A stretch of DNA of 8,827 bases from Flavobacteriales bacterium UBA5939 (GTDB taxonomy: Bacteria; Bacteroidota; Bacteroidia; Flavobacteriales; Schleiferiaceae): positions 1 to 8,827 of the forward strand of contig DJCX01000089.1 in the NCBI GenBank assembly GCA_002430755.1, written 5' to 3'. Position 1 is the stretch's first letter. The number at the start of each line of letters is the position of its first letter. Under the pieces are notes generated by a model. The model saw only the letters and a list, made by a program, of their open reading frames with translations. It searched no databases and had not been told where the DNA came from. Positions 1 to 7,229 of the stretch are shown one piece after another. Position numbers and translations under genes: made by a program.

Positions 1-14
1 GTTTAGTATAGCAG

Positions 15-44
15 AAAGCCCCGGCGAGAGCCGGGGCTTTTTTT
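15..44 (+). terminator. Rho-independent terminator of an upstream gene outside the window
   Basis: An 11-bp perfect stem (15-25 pairing with 30-40, core GCCCCGGC/GCCGGGGC) closes a GAGA tetraloop and runs into seven Ts (38-44). On the opposite strand only three Ts follow the stem, so it works mainly on + strand transcripts. It must end a gene lying to the left of the window and separates that gene from the large secreted protein gene. Confidence 0.93.
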
Positions 45-165
45 ATTTATTAATTTCTAAGTAACGTGCAGATTTAATCGCCTAATATTTTGAATTCGCT
101 TTTATTATTATGAAATTCAAGTGGTTAAGCAAAACCATAATCATTTAATCATTAATCTTTCTATC
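45..165 (+). promoter_or_regulatory. A/T-rich leader and probable promoter region of the large secreted protein gene
   Basis: This stretch holds no credible gene. It lies between a strong terminator and the start codon at 166, so the promoter of the large gene should be here. The best candidate is TAATATTTTG at 83-92, which resembles the Bacteroidota -7 element TAnnTTTG but has the wrong internal spacing (TAnTTTG if read as 86-92). I see no clear TTG -33 element at the expected distance. If used, it would give a leader of roughly 65-70 nt. No Shine-Dalgarno sequence precedes the ATG, which is normal in this phylum. The assignment rests mainly on position. Confidence 0.35.
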
Positions 166-3100
166 ATGAAGAAGAAATTACTCTTGCTCAATGCATTGAT
201 ATTCTGTTTTTTAGGGTATTCGGTGCAAGCACAGGTAATGACTCAAGCCTTTACGGGAACTTCGTTTCCAACGGGCTGGACGCAGTCAAACACCTGTAAC
301 AGTACTTCCTCTAATGCTTCTTGGAAACTTACGACCTCAACACCAGGCTATGGTGCTTCAGGGTTTATAGACAATACAGGGGCAACAGGTTCGTACGCAA
401 TGTGGGTTGATGGATCATCACCGTATCCGTGTGCTGTAAGCATTACGACGGATTCGATTGATGTGAGCACATTAACTACACCGTCTATCGAATTTTACTG
501 GGCTAAAAACAATACCGGTACATACGTGGGCAATAACGTACTCACCGTTGATGTTTTTGACGGTCAGAACTACCATACGGTATGGTCAGGTCAGAGTGAC
601 AACTCTAGCTGGCGTCAAGTTCAAGTGGACATTTCGTGTCTAACACTTAACAACGATATCGCTTTACGCTTTACCGTAAATAAGTTCAACGGCTCAGCCT
701 CATTCTATAACGACATTGTTGTTGATGATATCAAAGTACAAGATTTGCCTACAGGCTTCTCTGCATGTGCGGCGCCAACTTCATTAGTTGTTTCAAACGT
801 AAGTTCTACGGCTACAGCAACAGTAGGCGAGGGGTGTAACTCATCAGCCACTACTGAAGTAATTTACGGTCTAGCAGGGTTCAATCCTTACAACGCTGGT
901 AGTTCAGTTTCCGTAAGCAGTGGCACAGCAACGCTTACAGGCTTAACCGCTTCGAGTACTTACGAAGCTTATGCAGTTACCTCATGTAGCTCAACATCAT
1001 ATTCAGATACATTAGGACCAGTCGTTTTCACTACCCCTTGTGCTGTGGTTGCAACACCGTACTCTGAAAACTTTGATGCGACATCAGGCGGTTCAGCCTT
1101 TAATCCATCTTTACCTGTATGTTGGGAGTTCTATACGAACACAACTAGCTCAGTGTATTATCCATACGTGTACAATAGAAACTATTCGTTCTATGCGAAC
1201 TCGGGTTCTAACTTCCTGTACGCATATCGTTCGTCTAGCTCTTCTACAAGTTCGAGCTATGCTGACACCACTATGGTAATGACTCCTGAAATTCAGGGGT
1301 TAGATTCTGCGACCAAGCAACTTACCTTCTATGCACGTACTACTTCTGTAGGTCGTCCAGGTGAGGTTATTATCGGTTTAACGGATGCCTCTGGTACACC
1401 AGGATCATTGAGAATCATTGACACTATTTATGCACCCAACACAACGTATAGCCAGTACACTGTTTACTTAGACGGTGCAACAACTGGGGATGCGCGTGTA
1501 GCATTTGCATTCATGCGTCAAATAGGTACTTACGATTATGTATGTCTTGATGATGTTGAAATCACAGATATTCCTCCATGTCCAGAGCCAATTAGTCTTG
1601 GACTTGCATCGGCTGGAAGAACTTCGGCTACTATCAATTGGTCGTCGTCGTCTTCAGCATTCGATATTGAAGTAGGTCCAATGGGCTTTACACAAGGAAC
1701 AGGTACATCCTATACTTCGACTTCTACTAGTGTAACTGCTACTAACCTTACGCAAAACACGTACTACGATGCGTATGTCCGTGCAAACTGTTCTTCTACA
1801 GGTGACGGAACTTCAACATGGGTAGGTCCATTTACATTCAAGACCGAATGTGGTTGGTTTGCCTCTCCATACGAAGAAGACTTTGGTTACTCTGACGGTA
1901 CAGGTTCTTCTTCAAATCCAGATTTACCAGACTGTTGGAAGCATGAAAACAGAAGTTCCTATGCATTTAATTACTGTTATGTTGACAAATACTGGTACTA
2001 CGGTAATACGGCTACAGACAGCGCTTACATTTACTTGAGTACGTACTATTCTCAATTTAACTCAAGTACAGCTCTTGGCGATACCAACGCGGTAATCTTG
2101 CCAATGATGACGGATCTAACCAATAATGATCAGCAGATTATTTTTAATGGACGCTCAAGTTCGACCTCAGCAGCTTATAATGCTAAAATGGCCATTGGAA
2201 CTGTTGATTCAACAGGTGATTTAAGCACATTGGTGATTATGGATACTGTAGAATTTACTTCTACGACGTATGCTGATTATACGATGGATCTTGACAATGT
2301 ACCATCGAATGCTGCCAGCGTTGCTATAGTTGCCTTCGGTATGGCTAACTCAGGTTATACATATGGGTATAACCGTGCATACATCGATCGTGTAGAGATT
2401 CGTCAGGCACCGCAATGTCCAGAGGTATACGATGTTGTAGCTACGGCTACCTCGGATACTTCGGGTACCATCTCATGGGGGGATAGCTCTGTAGTGGATG
2501 AGTACTTGATTGATTGGGGTCTTGCCGGCTTCACTCAGGGTACGGGTACTTACGATACTATTGTAGGGACCACTTGGTCAAACAATATGCTACTTCCAGG
2601 AGAAACTTATGAATTCTACTTCCAATCGGTTTGTAGCGCCATGGGTGTTAACTCTCCATGGTATGGACCGGTAACATTAGAATTGCCATGTTCTCCAACG
2701 ACAATTCCATTTGCGGACGGTTTTGAAATTAAACCAACCTCATACGGTAATTCAACAAATCCAAACTTGCCGGATTGTTGGACGTATTCTGTAAATGATA
2801 ACCCTGGGAATTCTTACTCGTACGGTTCAACATCCACCTTTGCTTCCTATTCAGGATCTGGGTACATGTACAACCGACAAAGCAATGTCTTAGGCGATAC
2901 AGTAGTAGTTTCTCTACCAATGATTGAGAATCTAGATACAGATGGAGCCGTTCTTAAATTTTGGGCGAGACTTTCTTCCACCTTCTACCAAGGACAGATG
3001 GCAGTTGCCACAACAGGTACGATGGGTGATTACAAGAGTGCAGCTGTTGCGCTTGATATGAACGTAACCAGCAATACGTATCAGCAGTATTCAGTCTTCT

Positions 3101-6100
3101 TGGATTCTAACGTGGTACCAGCTGGTGCACAGCGTCCAGCGTTCTTGTTCTACTCGGTGAATGGTTCTTACAACTACATCTACTTAGATAGTGTAGAGGT
3201 AGAAGCATTGCCTTCTTGTATTGCATACAATTTCATGGAAAGCAACATCACTGATTCTTCAGCTGATCTTTCATGGAGCTTTACTGGTAACAACTCATTC
3301 AACTTAGAATACGGTCCTTCTGGATTCATCCAAGGAACAGGTACAGGTGCGCAGGCAGGTACTACTATATCTGGTATCTCTGCACCTTATACATTAACTG
3401 GTTTAAGCCCAGTGTCAACGTACGATTACTATGTTGAAAATGTATGTAATCCAGGTACTTGGTACGGTCCATTTACATTCACTACTGAATGTACCGGTCC
3501 ATTAGCGGCAGGTACGTATTCAGTAGGTGCAACGGGTGATTTCCCGACCATGGATAGTGTGCTGACTGTACTTAATACTTGTGGTATCGGCGGTGCAGTT
3601 ACCTTCGAGTTCCAGAATGGCTATTTTAACGGTGGAACCATTGGTGAAATTAATGGTGTGAGTGCATCGAATACCATTACATTCTCTGGTGCAAATGCTA
3701 CTGGTGATACTTTGGGTGCTCTTGTACTTGACGGCGCATCACATATTCATTTGGAAGACTTGTACATCATGTCTACAAGTGGATTTACGGTACGTTTGAA
3801 TGGAACCGATAGCGTTTCCATTACGGGTTGTTTGATTGAAGCGTCGAATGCAGCTTCAAGTTCAAACATTGCCATTGCAGCTTCAAGCTCACCAACTTCT
3901 TACTTTTCTCCAACTGTTGGTGAGACGAATCTAGAAATTAGTGATAATGAGATCAATGGTGGTTATATGTCTATGGCCTTCTACGGTAGTTCTGGTAGTT
4001 TAGGCGCAACACACGACGTAACCATTGAAAATAACCACATTACCAATGCGTACTATTACGGTATCTATTTCTACTATGCACGTAACATTAAGGTCATTGG
4101 TAACACGATTGACGGGTTTACCAATACGTACAATTACGCAGCATACATGTATCAGATAGACGGTGGTTTATTAACAGAAAACATGGTGGAGAGTTACTAC
4201 TCTGTATACGCTTCTTACTGGGGAACTTCTTCATTGGCAGCGTTTGATAGTGAAATCTCGAACAACATGTTTATGAACGGTTACTACGGATTGCGTGTGT
4301 ACTATGGTTCTGATCTAGGTGTATACCACAACACTGGTGTGGGTACATACTACGGTCTTTACGACTATTACAACGGTTCAGGTACCGACATCCGTAATAA
4401 CATCTTCACAAGTGGGTCGTATGCTTTATACAGCTACCTCTCAAGCGCGTCGATAGATTACAACTTATTCTACAGCACGGGTGCAACATTGGCTTACATC
4501 AATGATGGTACGGCGAATTATCCAACGGATTCAACGTCACTTGCTAATGTGGATACTACCAAGCACCAAAACACGCTTGTTGGCGATCCAATTTTTGCCG
4601 GTCCAAATGACCTGCATGTATTCGGTCCGCTAGCTAATGATGCAGGGGACAATTCTGTAGGTATTACTGTGGACATCGATGGTGATGCTCGTCCTATGTC
4701 TGGTTCTACAACTGTAGATATAGGTGCAGATGAATTCGATGTTATTGGCGACGATGCAGCAATTTCAATGTTGTTAAGTCCTGGCGATGGTCAGTGTGGT
4801 GATGATAGTTTGATGGTAAGCGTTGAGATTGCCAACTACGGCCAAAATACCTTGACATCCCTGACAGTGAGTGCTGATGTTCTAGGTCAGACATTATCGT
4901 TGAGTCCTACCAACCTGTCCATTCCATTCGGTGGCAAAGACACTATGATTCTAGGTTATGTAAGTAACTATGTAGGTGGCCCTATGACTGTTGTAGCTTA
5001 CACGCAGCTCACTAATGACGGTCGTCCGTACAACGATACGTTGACCAAAACGGTAACAATTAGTGACGCACAGCAAGTGCAGCCAATTGCCCCGGAATTT
5101 GCTTGTGCAGGTGAAACTGTTAATCTAAGTATTGCCCACCCAACCGATGGATCATTACTATGGACGAATAGTATGGGAGATACATTGGGTCTAGTTGATG
5201 CAGATTCAACTATTTCACTCGTGCTGACACAGGATACGACATTGACGTTGAGTGCAGAATCGACCTCGTCTAGTATTGCCAATACCAACGGTATCGGTAC
5301 CGGTGGAGGTAACTACACTTTCTTCGGGAATGTAGGTTTGAAGTTCTCAGCTACGCAGCAATTCACGCTGGATAGCGTAACCTTATATCCAAATGCAGCC
5401 GGTACGACCGTAATTAATATTACGGATCAAACAACAGGTGCAATGGTATGGTCAGGTAGTGTGTCTACTACAGCTACGGGTAATACAGCAGAGCAGGTAT
5501 ACTTGGGTGCACCAATTCCTGCAGGTAGTTACAACATGCATGCAGCATCGTCTACGACTGGTGGACTTTACCGCGAGTTTGGTGTGACTGGTTATCCGTT
5601 TACGAACCCTACAGGGGAGGTAAGTATTGATCAAGGTTCATTGACGAACTACCACTACTTCTTCTACAACTGGGTGGTTACCGTTGGTGGTTGTCCTCGT
5701 GAGGATTCTACCATTACTATTCAAGTACATCCAGATCCAGTAGCGTCTATTTCTGTAGATACAGCAAATGCTACTATTGGTGCAACGGATTGGACAGCTA
5801 GCTGGAGTACATCGGGAACTATGAATGCTGATAGCATTTCTGTTGAGTTCTCTAACGGTACTACATCTACGGATACTGCTGGTACAGTAACCTTCACTGC
5901 GAATAACGCTGGTGAAACAGTAACTGTGATCGCTTACGGTCCATGTTCTTCGGATACTGCGACATTCACATTCGATGTGAACCAGATCAGCGTAGACGAA
6001 GACTTCATGAACGGAAGCTTGAGCATCTACCCGAACCCAACACGTGGATTGTTTAACGTTGAGTTTGCTACTGAGCAATCGAAAGACGTTGAAATCTCTA

Positions 6101-6258
6101 TCGTGAACATGGTCGGTCAGGTGATCTCTACAGATGTTGTAGAAGTGAACGGTGTATACAACAACCAGTTCGACCTCAGCAATGAGTCGGCAGGTGTATA
6201 CTTCATCACATTCACAACAGATGAAGGCACGCTAACAGAGCGAATTACTGTCGAGTAA
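166..6258 (+). CDS. Giant multidomain secreted surface protein (MAM/Fn3 modules, beta-helix, T9SS sorting domain)
   Basis: This 2030-residue protein is probably exported by Sec, passed through the outer membrane by the type IX system and anchored at the cell surface or released. I start it at ATG 166, because the next residues form a signal peptide (MKKK, hydrophobic core, likely cleavage after VQA at residue 22); a GTG at 121 would add 15 polar residues in front. Domains, with approximate residues: jelly-roll 24-200; Fn3-like 201-292; jelly-roll 292-472; Fn3 472-562; jelly-roll 562-751; Fn3 751-842; jelly-roll 842-1018; Fn3 1018-1109; parallel beta-helix 1109-1525, ending in a GADEF motif; CARDB-like 1526-1636; Ig-like about 1637-1700; an unassigned beta domain about 1705-1858; PKD-like about 1859-1950; T9SS type A domain 1953-2030. 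No protease or glycoside hydrolase catalytic motif is evident, so adhesion or polymer binding is the best guess. It appears monocistronic, with a terminator on each side. Family assignments come from reading motifs, not from a profile search. Confidence 0.96.
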   Translation: MKKKLLLLNALIFCFLGYSVQAQVMTQAFTGTSFPTGWTQSNTCNSTSSNASWKLTTSTPGYGASGFIDNTGATGSYAMWVDGSSPYPCAVSITTDSIDVSTLTTPSIEFYWAKNNTGTYVGNNVLTVDVFDGQNYHTVWSGQSDNSSWRQVQVDISCLTLNNDIALRFTVNKFNGSASFYNDIVVDDIKVQDLPTGFSACAAPTSLVVSNVSSTATATVGEGCNSSATTEVIYGLAGFNPYNAGSSVSVSSGTATLTGLTASSTYEAYAVTSCSSTSYSDTLGPVVFTTPCAVVATPYSENFDATSGGSAFNPSLPVCWEFYTNTTSSVYYPYVYNRNYSFYANSGSNFLYAYRSSSSSTSSSYADTTMVMTPEIQGLDSATKQLTFYARTTSVGRPGEVIIGLTDASGTPGSLRIIDTIYAPNTTYSQYTVYLDGATTGDARVAFAFMRQIGTYDYVCLDDVEITDIPPCPEPISLGLASAGRTSATINWSSSSSAFDIEVGPMGFTQGTGTSYTSTSTSVTATNLTQNTYYDAYVRANCSSTGDGTSTWVGPFTFKTECGWFASPYEEDFGYSDGTGSSSNPDLPDCWKHENRSSYAFNYCYVDKYWYYGNTATDSAYIYLSTYYSQFNSSTALGDTNAVILPMMTDLTNNDQQIIFNGRSSSTSAAYNAKMAIGTVDSTGDLSTLVIMDTVEFTSTTYADYTMDLDNVPSNAASVAIVAFGMANSGYTYGYNRAYIDRVEIRQAPQCPEVYDVVATATSDTSGTISWGDSSVVDEYLIDWGLAGFTQGTGTYDTIVGTTWSNNMLLPGETYEFYFQSVCSAMGVNSPWYGPVTLELPCSPTTIPFADGFEIKPTSYGNSTNPNLPDCWTYSVNDNPGNSYSYGSTSTFASYSGSGYMYNRQSNVLGDTVVVSLPMIENLDTDGAVLKFWARLSSTFYQGQMAVATTGTMGDYKSAAVALDMNVTSNTYQQYSVFLDSNVVPAGAQRPAFLFYSVNGSYNYIYLDSVEVEALPSCIAYNFMESNITDSSADLSWSFTGNNSFNLEYGPSGFIQGTGTGAQAGTTISGISAPYTLTGLSPVSTYDYYVENVCNPGTWYGPFTFTTECTGPLAAGTYSVGATGDFPTMDSVLTVLNTCGIGGAVTFEFQNGYFNGGTIGEINGVSASNTITFSGANATGDTLGALVLDGASHIHLEDLYIMSTSGFTVRLNGTDSVSITGCLIEASNAASSSNIAIAASSSPTSYFSPTVGETNLEISDNEINGGYMSMAFYGSSGSLGATHDVTIENNHITNAYYYGIYFYYARNIKVIGNTIDGFTNTYNYAAYMYQIDGGLLTENMVESYYSVYASYWGTSSLAAFDSEISNNMFMNGYYGLRVYYGSDLGVYHNTGVGTYYGLYDYYNGSGTDIRNNIFTSGSYALYSYLSSASIDYNLFYSTGATLAYINDGTANYPTDSTSLANVDTTKHQNTLVGDPIFAGPNDLHVFGPLANDAGDNSVGITVDIDGDARPMSGSTTVDIGADEFDVIGDDAAISMLLSPGDGQCGDDSLMVSVEIANYGQNTLTSLTVSADVLGQTLSLSPTNLSIPFGGKDTMILGYVSNYVGGPMTVVAYTQLTNDGRPYNDTLTKTVTISDAQQVQPIAPEFACAGETVNLSIAHPTDGSLLWTNSMGDTLGLVDADSTISLVLTQDTTLTLSAESTSSSIANTNGIGTGGGNYTFFGNVGLKFSATQQFTLDSVTLYPNAAGTTVINITDQTTGAMVWSGSVSTTATGNTAEQVYLGAPIPAGSYNMHAASSTTGGLYREFGVTGYPFTNPTGEVSIDQGSLTNYHYFFYNWVVTVGGCPREDSTITIQVHPDPVASISVDTANATIGATDWTASWSTSGTMNADSISVEFSNGTTSTDTAGTVTFTANNAGETVTVIAYGPCSSDTATFTFDVNQISVDEDFMNGSLSIYPNPTRGLFNVEFATEQSKDVEISIVNMVGQVISTDVVEVNGVYNNQFDLSNESAGVYFITFTTDEGTLTERITVE
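1039..1848 (+). repeat. Internal protein repeat unit 1 (jelly-roll + Fn3), residues 292-561
   Basis: First of three consecutive units of about 270-280 residues in the large protein. It opens with Cys, then PYSENF, NPSLPVCW, a jelly-roll ending in DDVEI, then an Fn3-like domain from CPEP with GFTQGTGT and a closing FKTEC. The N-terminal region (residues 24-291) has the same order in a more divergent form. The repeat is clear in protein but poorly kept in DNA, so it is old rather than a recent duplication. Confidence 0.85.
1849..2688 (+). repeat. Internal protein repeat unit 2 (jelly-roll + Fn3), residues 562-841
   Basis: Second unit, 280 residues. It begins with Cys and PYEEDF, has NPDLPDCW, a jelly-roll with LGDT and LPMM and ending in DRVEI, then an Fn3-like domain from CPEV with GLAGFTQGTGT and a closing ELPC. 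The shared landmarks PYxExF, NPxLPxCW, (D)xVEI and GFxQGTGT define the module. Confidence 0.85.
2689..3489 (+). repeat. Internal protein repeat unit 3 (jelly-roll + Fn3), residues 842-1108
   Basis: Third unit, 267 residues. It begins with Cys and IPFADGFE, has NPNLPDCW, a jelly-roll with LGDT and LPMI and ending in DSVEVEALP, then an Fn3-like domain with GPSGFIQGTGT and a closing FTTEC. That closing Cys is followed directly by the beta-helix rather than by another jelly-roll, so the chain changes architecture exactly at a module boundary. Confidence 0.85.
3490..4740 (+). other. Region encoding the right-handed parallel beta-helix (residues 1109-1525)
   Basis: The encoded segment shows the short repeated strand-turn rungs of pectate-lyase-like beta-helices: SITGCLIE, LEISDNEING, VTIENNHITNA, IKVIGNTIDGF, SEISNNMFMNG and TDIRNNIFTSG, each with an Asn-containing turn spaced by about 22-30 residues. 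It opens with GTYSVG followed by GDFPTMDSV and closes with DIDGDARP and GADEF, the usual ends of such domains in Bacteroidota secreted proteins. Catalytic residues of polysaccharide lyases cannot be assigned by eye, so enzymatic activity is open. Confidence 0.8.
6022..6255 (+). other. Region encoding the T9SS type A C-terminal sorting domain (residues 1953-2030)
   Basis: The last 78 residues carry the hallmark pattern of type A sorting domains: SIYPNPTRGLFNVEF at the start, VEISIVNMVGQVI in the middle, the ESAGVYFITF strand and a basic-residue-containing end near ERITVE. In this family the domain is recognised by the outer-membrane T9SS machinery and removed by the sortase PorU when the cargo is attached to A-LPS. 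Its codon use differs from the rest of the gene (see findings). Confidence 0.95.
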
Positions 6259-6283
6259 TCTCGAAAGTTTGATATAATTTGAA

Positions 6284-6308
6284 CCCCGGCCATCGGCCGG
6301 GGTTTTTT
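6284..6308 (+). terminator. Rho-independent terminator of the large secreted protein gene
   Basis: An 8-bp perfect G+C stem (CCCCGGCC 6284-6291 with GGCCGGGG 6295-6302) has a 3-nt ATC loop. Two flanking A-T pairs can extend it, and six Ts follow (6303-6308). It lies 25 nt after the stop codon at 6256-6258. The T-tract ends only 4 nt before the ATG of the smr-like gene, so the hairpin also occupies the place where that gene's leader should be. Confidence 0.93.
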
Positions 6309-6312
6309 AATT

Positions 6313-6822
6313 ATGGAATACAGCAAAGGAGATAAAGTACGTTTTAAAGATGCGGCAGGATCTGCAGTAGTCACTAGGGTAGAAGGTGCCATCGTATATG
6401 TAGAGGATTCGTTTGGATTTGAGCATGGTTACGAGGTTCATGAATTGTTACCGTATCAAACCATGGAAGTAGGCCATATTCCGGTAAAAGACGAGAAGCG
6501 GCGTATGGTACAGCCTGCCGCTCAACAAGTGGATCGGTTAATTATTGATCTGCACAGTCACGAGCTAATAGAGAGTACATCAGGCTGGACGAAGTATGAA
6601 ATTCTGAACCATCAGTTGGACAAGGCACGTCAAACAGTGAATGAGGCGAAAAGAAGAAAGGTGGCAAAGGTTCTTATCATTCACGGTAAGGGCTCGGGTA
6701 GACTCAAGGACGAGGTTCACCATATGTTATCTAGAATGGGTGGATTGAATTATTACTTCGCAGATTTTGCAGATGGAGGATATGGTGCCACCGAGGTGCA
6801 GATTTTAGTTTCCAAGCACTAA
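6313..6822 (+). CDS. Short Smr-domain protein with N-terminal KOW/Tudor-like domain
   Basis: This 169-residue, probably cytoplasmic protein has two parts. Residues about 5-46 form a small beta domain (KGDKVRF, AVVTRVEGAIVYVED, GFEHGYEVHEL) like the N terminus of Bacteroidota DUF2027/Smr proteins. Residues about 76-167 are an Smr domain with the three signature motifs: IDLHSHEL at 78-85, IIHGKGSGRLK at 122-132 and GGYGATEV at 155-162. Smr domains bind nucleic acid and often cleave it; the family includes the MutS2 C terminus and ribosome-rescue nucleases. The LDxH and HGKG residues thought to matter for catalysis are present, so nuclease activity is plausible but inferred. Known relatives with this N terminus are usually about twice as long, with a DUF2027 domain in the middle; here only about 30 linker residues remain. 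The start is fixed because KGDKVRF normally lies within a few residues of Met. There is no Shine-Dalgarno sequence, and a terminator abuts the ATG. Confidence 0.95.
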   Translation: MEYSKGDKVRFKDAAGSAVVTRVEGAIVYVEDSFGFEHGYEVHELLPYQTMEVGHIPVKDEKRRMVQPAAQQVDRLIIDLHSHELIESTSGWTKYEILNHQLDKARQTVNEAKRRKVAKVLIIHGKGSGRLKDEVHHMLSRMGGLNYYFADFADGGYGATEVQILVSKH

Positions 6823-6841
6823 CTTTGCGGTCCGATCTTTG
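6820..6841 (+). promoter_or_regulatory. Candidate rnpB promoter (Bacteroidota -7 type)
   Basis: TAACTTTG at 6820-6827 matches the Bacteroidota -7 consensus TAnnTTTG exactly and begins with the TAA stop codon of the smr-like gene. A second, one-mismatch copy (GATCTTTG, 6834-6841) lies closer to the RNA and would place the start near 6847-6850, where the P1 stem begins. The first would give a primary transcript about 15 nt longer at the 5' end. I see no clear TTG -33 element for either. A promoter here is expected for rnpB; which box is used is unresolved. Confidence 0.5.
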
Positions 6842-6849
6842 AAATTATT

Positions 6850-7219
6850 GGTGAATTGTATTTTCCGTGCCTTATCGCTTCTATTAGAAGAGGAAAGTCT
6901 GGACAGTATAGGATAGCGTGCTTCCTAACGGGAAGGCCTTGCTAGCGCAAGGACAGCTAGTGCAACAGAGAGTAGACCGCCTTCGGGTAAGGGTGAAAGG
7001 GTGGAGTAAGAGCCCACCGCACTTCAGGTGACTGAAGTGGCTTGGTAAACCTCACGCGCTGAAATGTCATGTATATCGTGTTCCATTGGACTCGGCGATC
7101 CGTCGGGAGCTTGCTGCACGAGGGGTAGGCAGATAGATCCTAATCGTGAGATTAGGGCTAGATAAATGATAAGGGCCCGTAAGGGTACAGAATCCGGCTT
7201 ACAGCGGAAGGTGTTCACC
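6850..7219 (+). ncRNA. rnpB: RNase P RNA, bacterial class A (M1-like)
   Basis: This is the catalytic RNA that, with the protein RnpA, removes 5' leaders from pre-tRNAs. All universal cores are present in order: GAGGAAAGTC (6890-6899), AGTGCAACAGAGAG (6959-6972), GGTAAAC in the specificity domain (about 7044-7050), GGGGTAGGC (about 7122-7130), CTAGATAAATGAT (7158-7170) and ACAGAATCCGGCTTAC (7187-7202). The ends pair to form P1: GGTGAA 6850-6855 with TTCACC 7214-7219, then TTTTCCG 6861-6867 with CGGAAGG 7205-7211. Also visible are a short hairpin just before the first core (CTTCT/AGAAG, 6878-6890) and two 7-bp hairpins capped by GTGA tetraloops (7021-7038, the P12 position, and 7139-7156, the P18 position). 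The length of about 370 nt is normal for class A. Exact ends are inferred from P1 pairing. No intrinsic terminator follows. Confidence 0.97.
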
Positions 7220-7221
7220 AG

Positions 7222-7229
7222 TAATTTTG
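7222..7229 (+). promoter_or_regulatory. Candidate -7 promoter element between rnpB and the small membrane protein gene
   Basis: TAATTTTG is an exact match to TAnnTTTG, 2 nt beyond the inferred end of rnpB and about 45 nt before the ATG at 7275. It could start an mRNA for the small membrane protein and the glycosyltransferase, separate from rnpB, with a leader of about 40 nt. No convincing -33 TTG is visible, because that position falls inside the rnpB 3' strand. Such an 8-mer also occurs by chance in A/T-rich DNA. Confidence 0.35.

Noticed and set aside
121..165. GTG start at 121 giving a 15-residue N-terminal extension of the large secreted protein
   Set aside because: The extension is polar and precedes a complete signal peptide that starts at ATG 166; export would be unlikely with it.
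166..234. Lipoprotein signal, because Cys14 lies in the leader peptide
   Set aside because: No lipobox (Leu-x-Gly/Ala-Cys) surrounds it and hydrophobic residues continue after it; a normal signal peptidase I site, VQA, follows at residues 20-22.
1039..3489. Recent tandem duplication in the repeat region
   Set aside because: The modules share protein landmarks but little continuous DNA identity and differ in length, so they are ancient domain repeats.
5638..6078. Minus-strand open frame of 146 codons (and another at 4998-5288) under the large gene
   Set aside because: They lie entirely inside a well-supported coding region, their products show no recognisable domain, and their composition is that expected from the complement of Thr/Ser/Val-rich codons.
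7024..7218. Minus-strand open frame across rnpB, and one at 7199-7411
   Set aside because: The first lies within the structured RNase P RNA and the second covers its end and the small gene; neither has a recognisable product.
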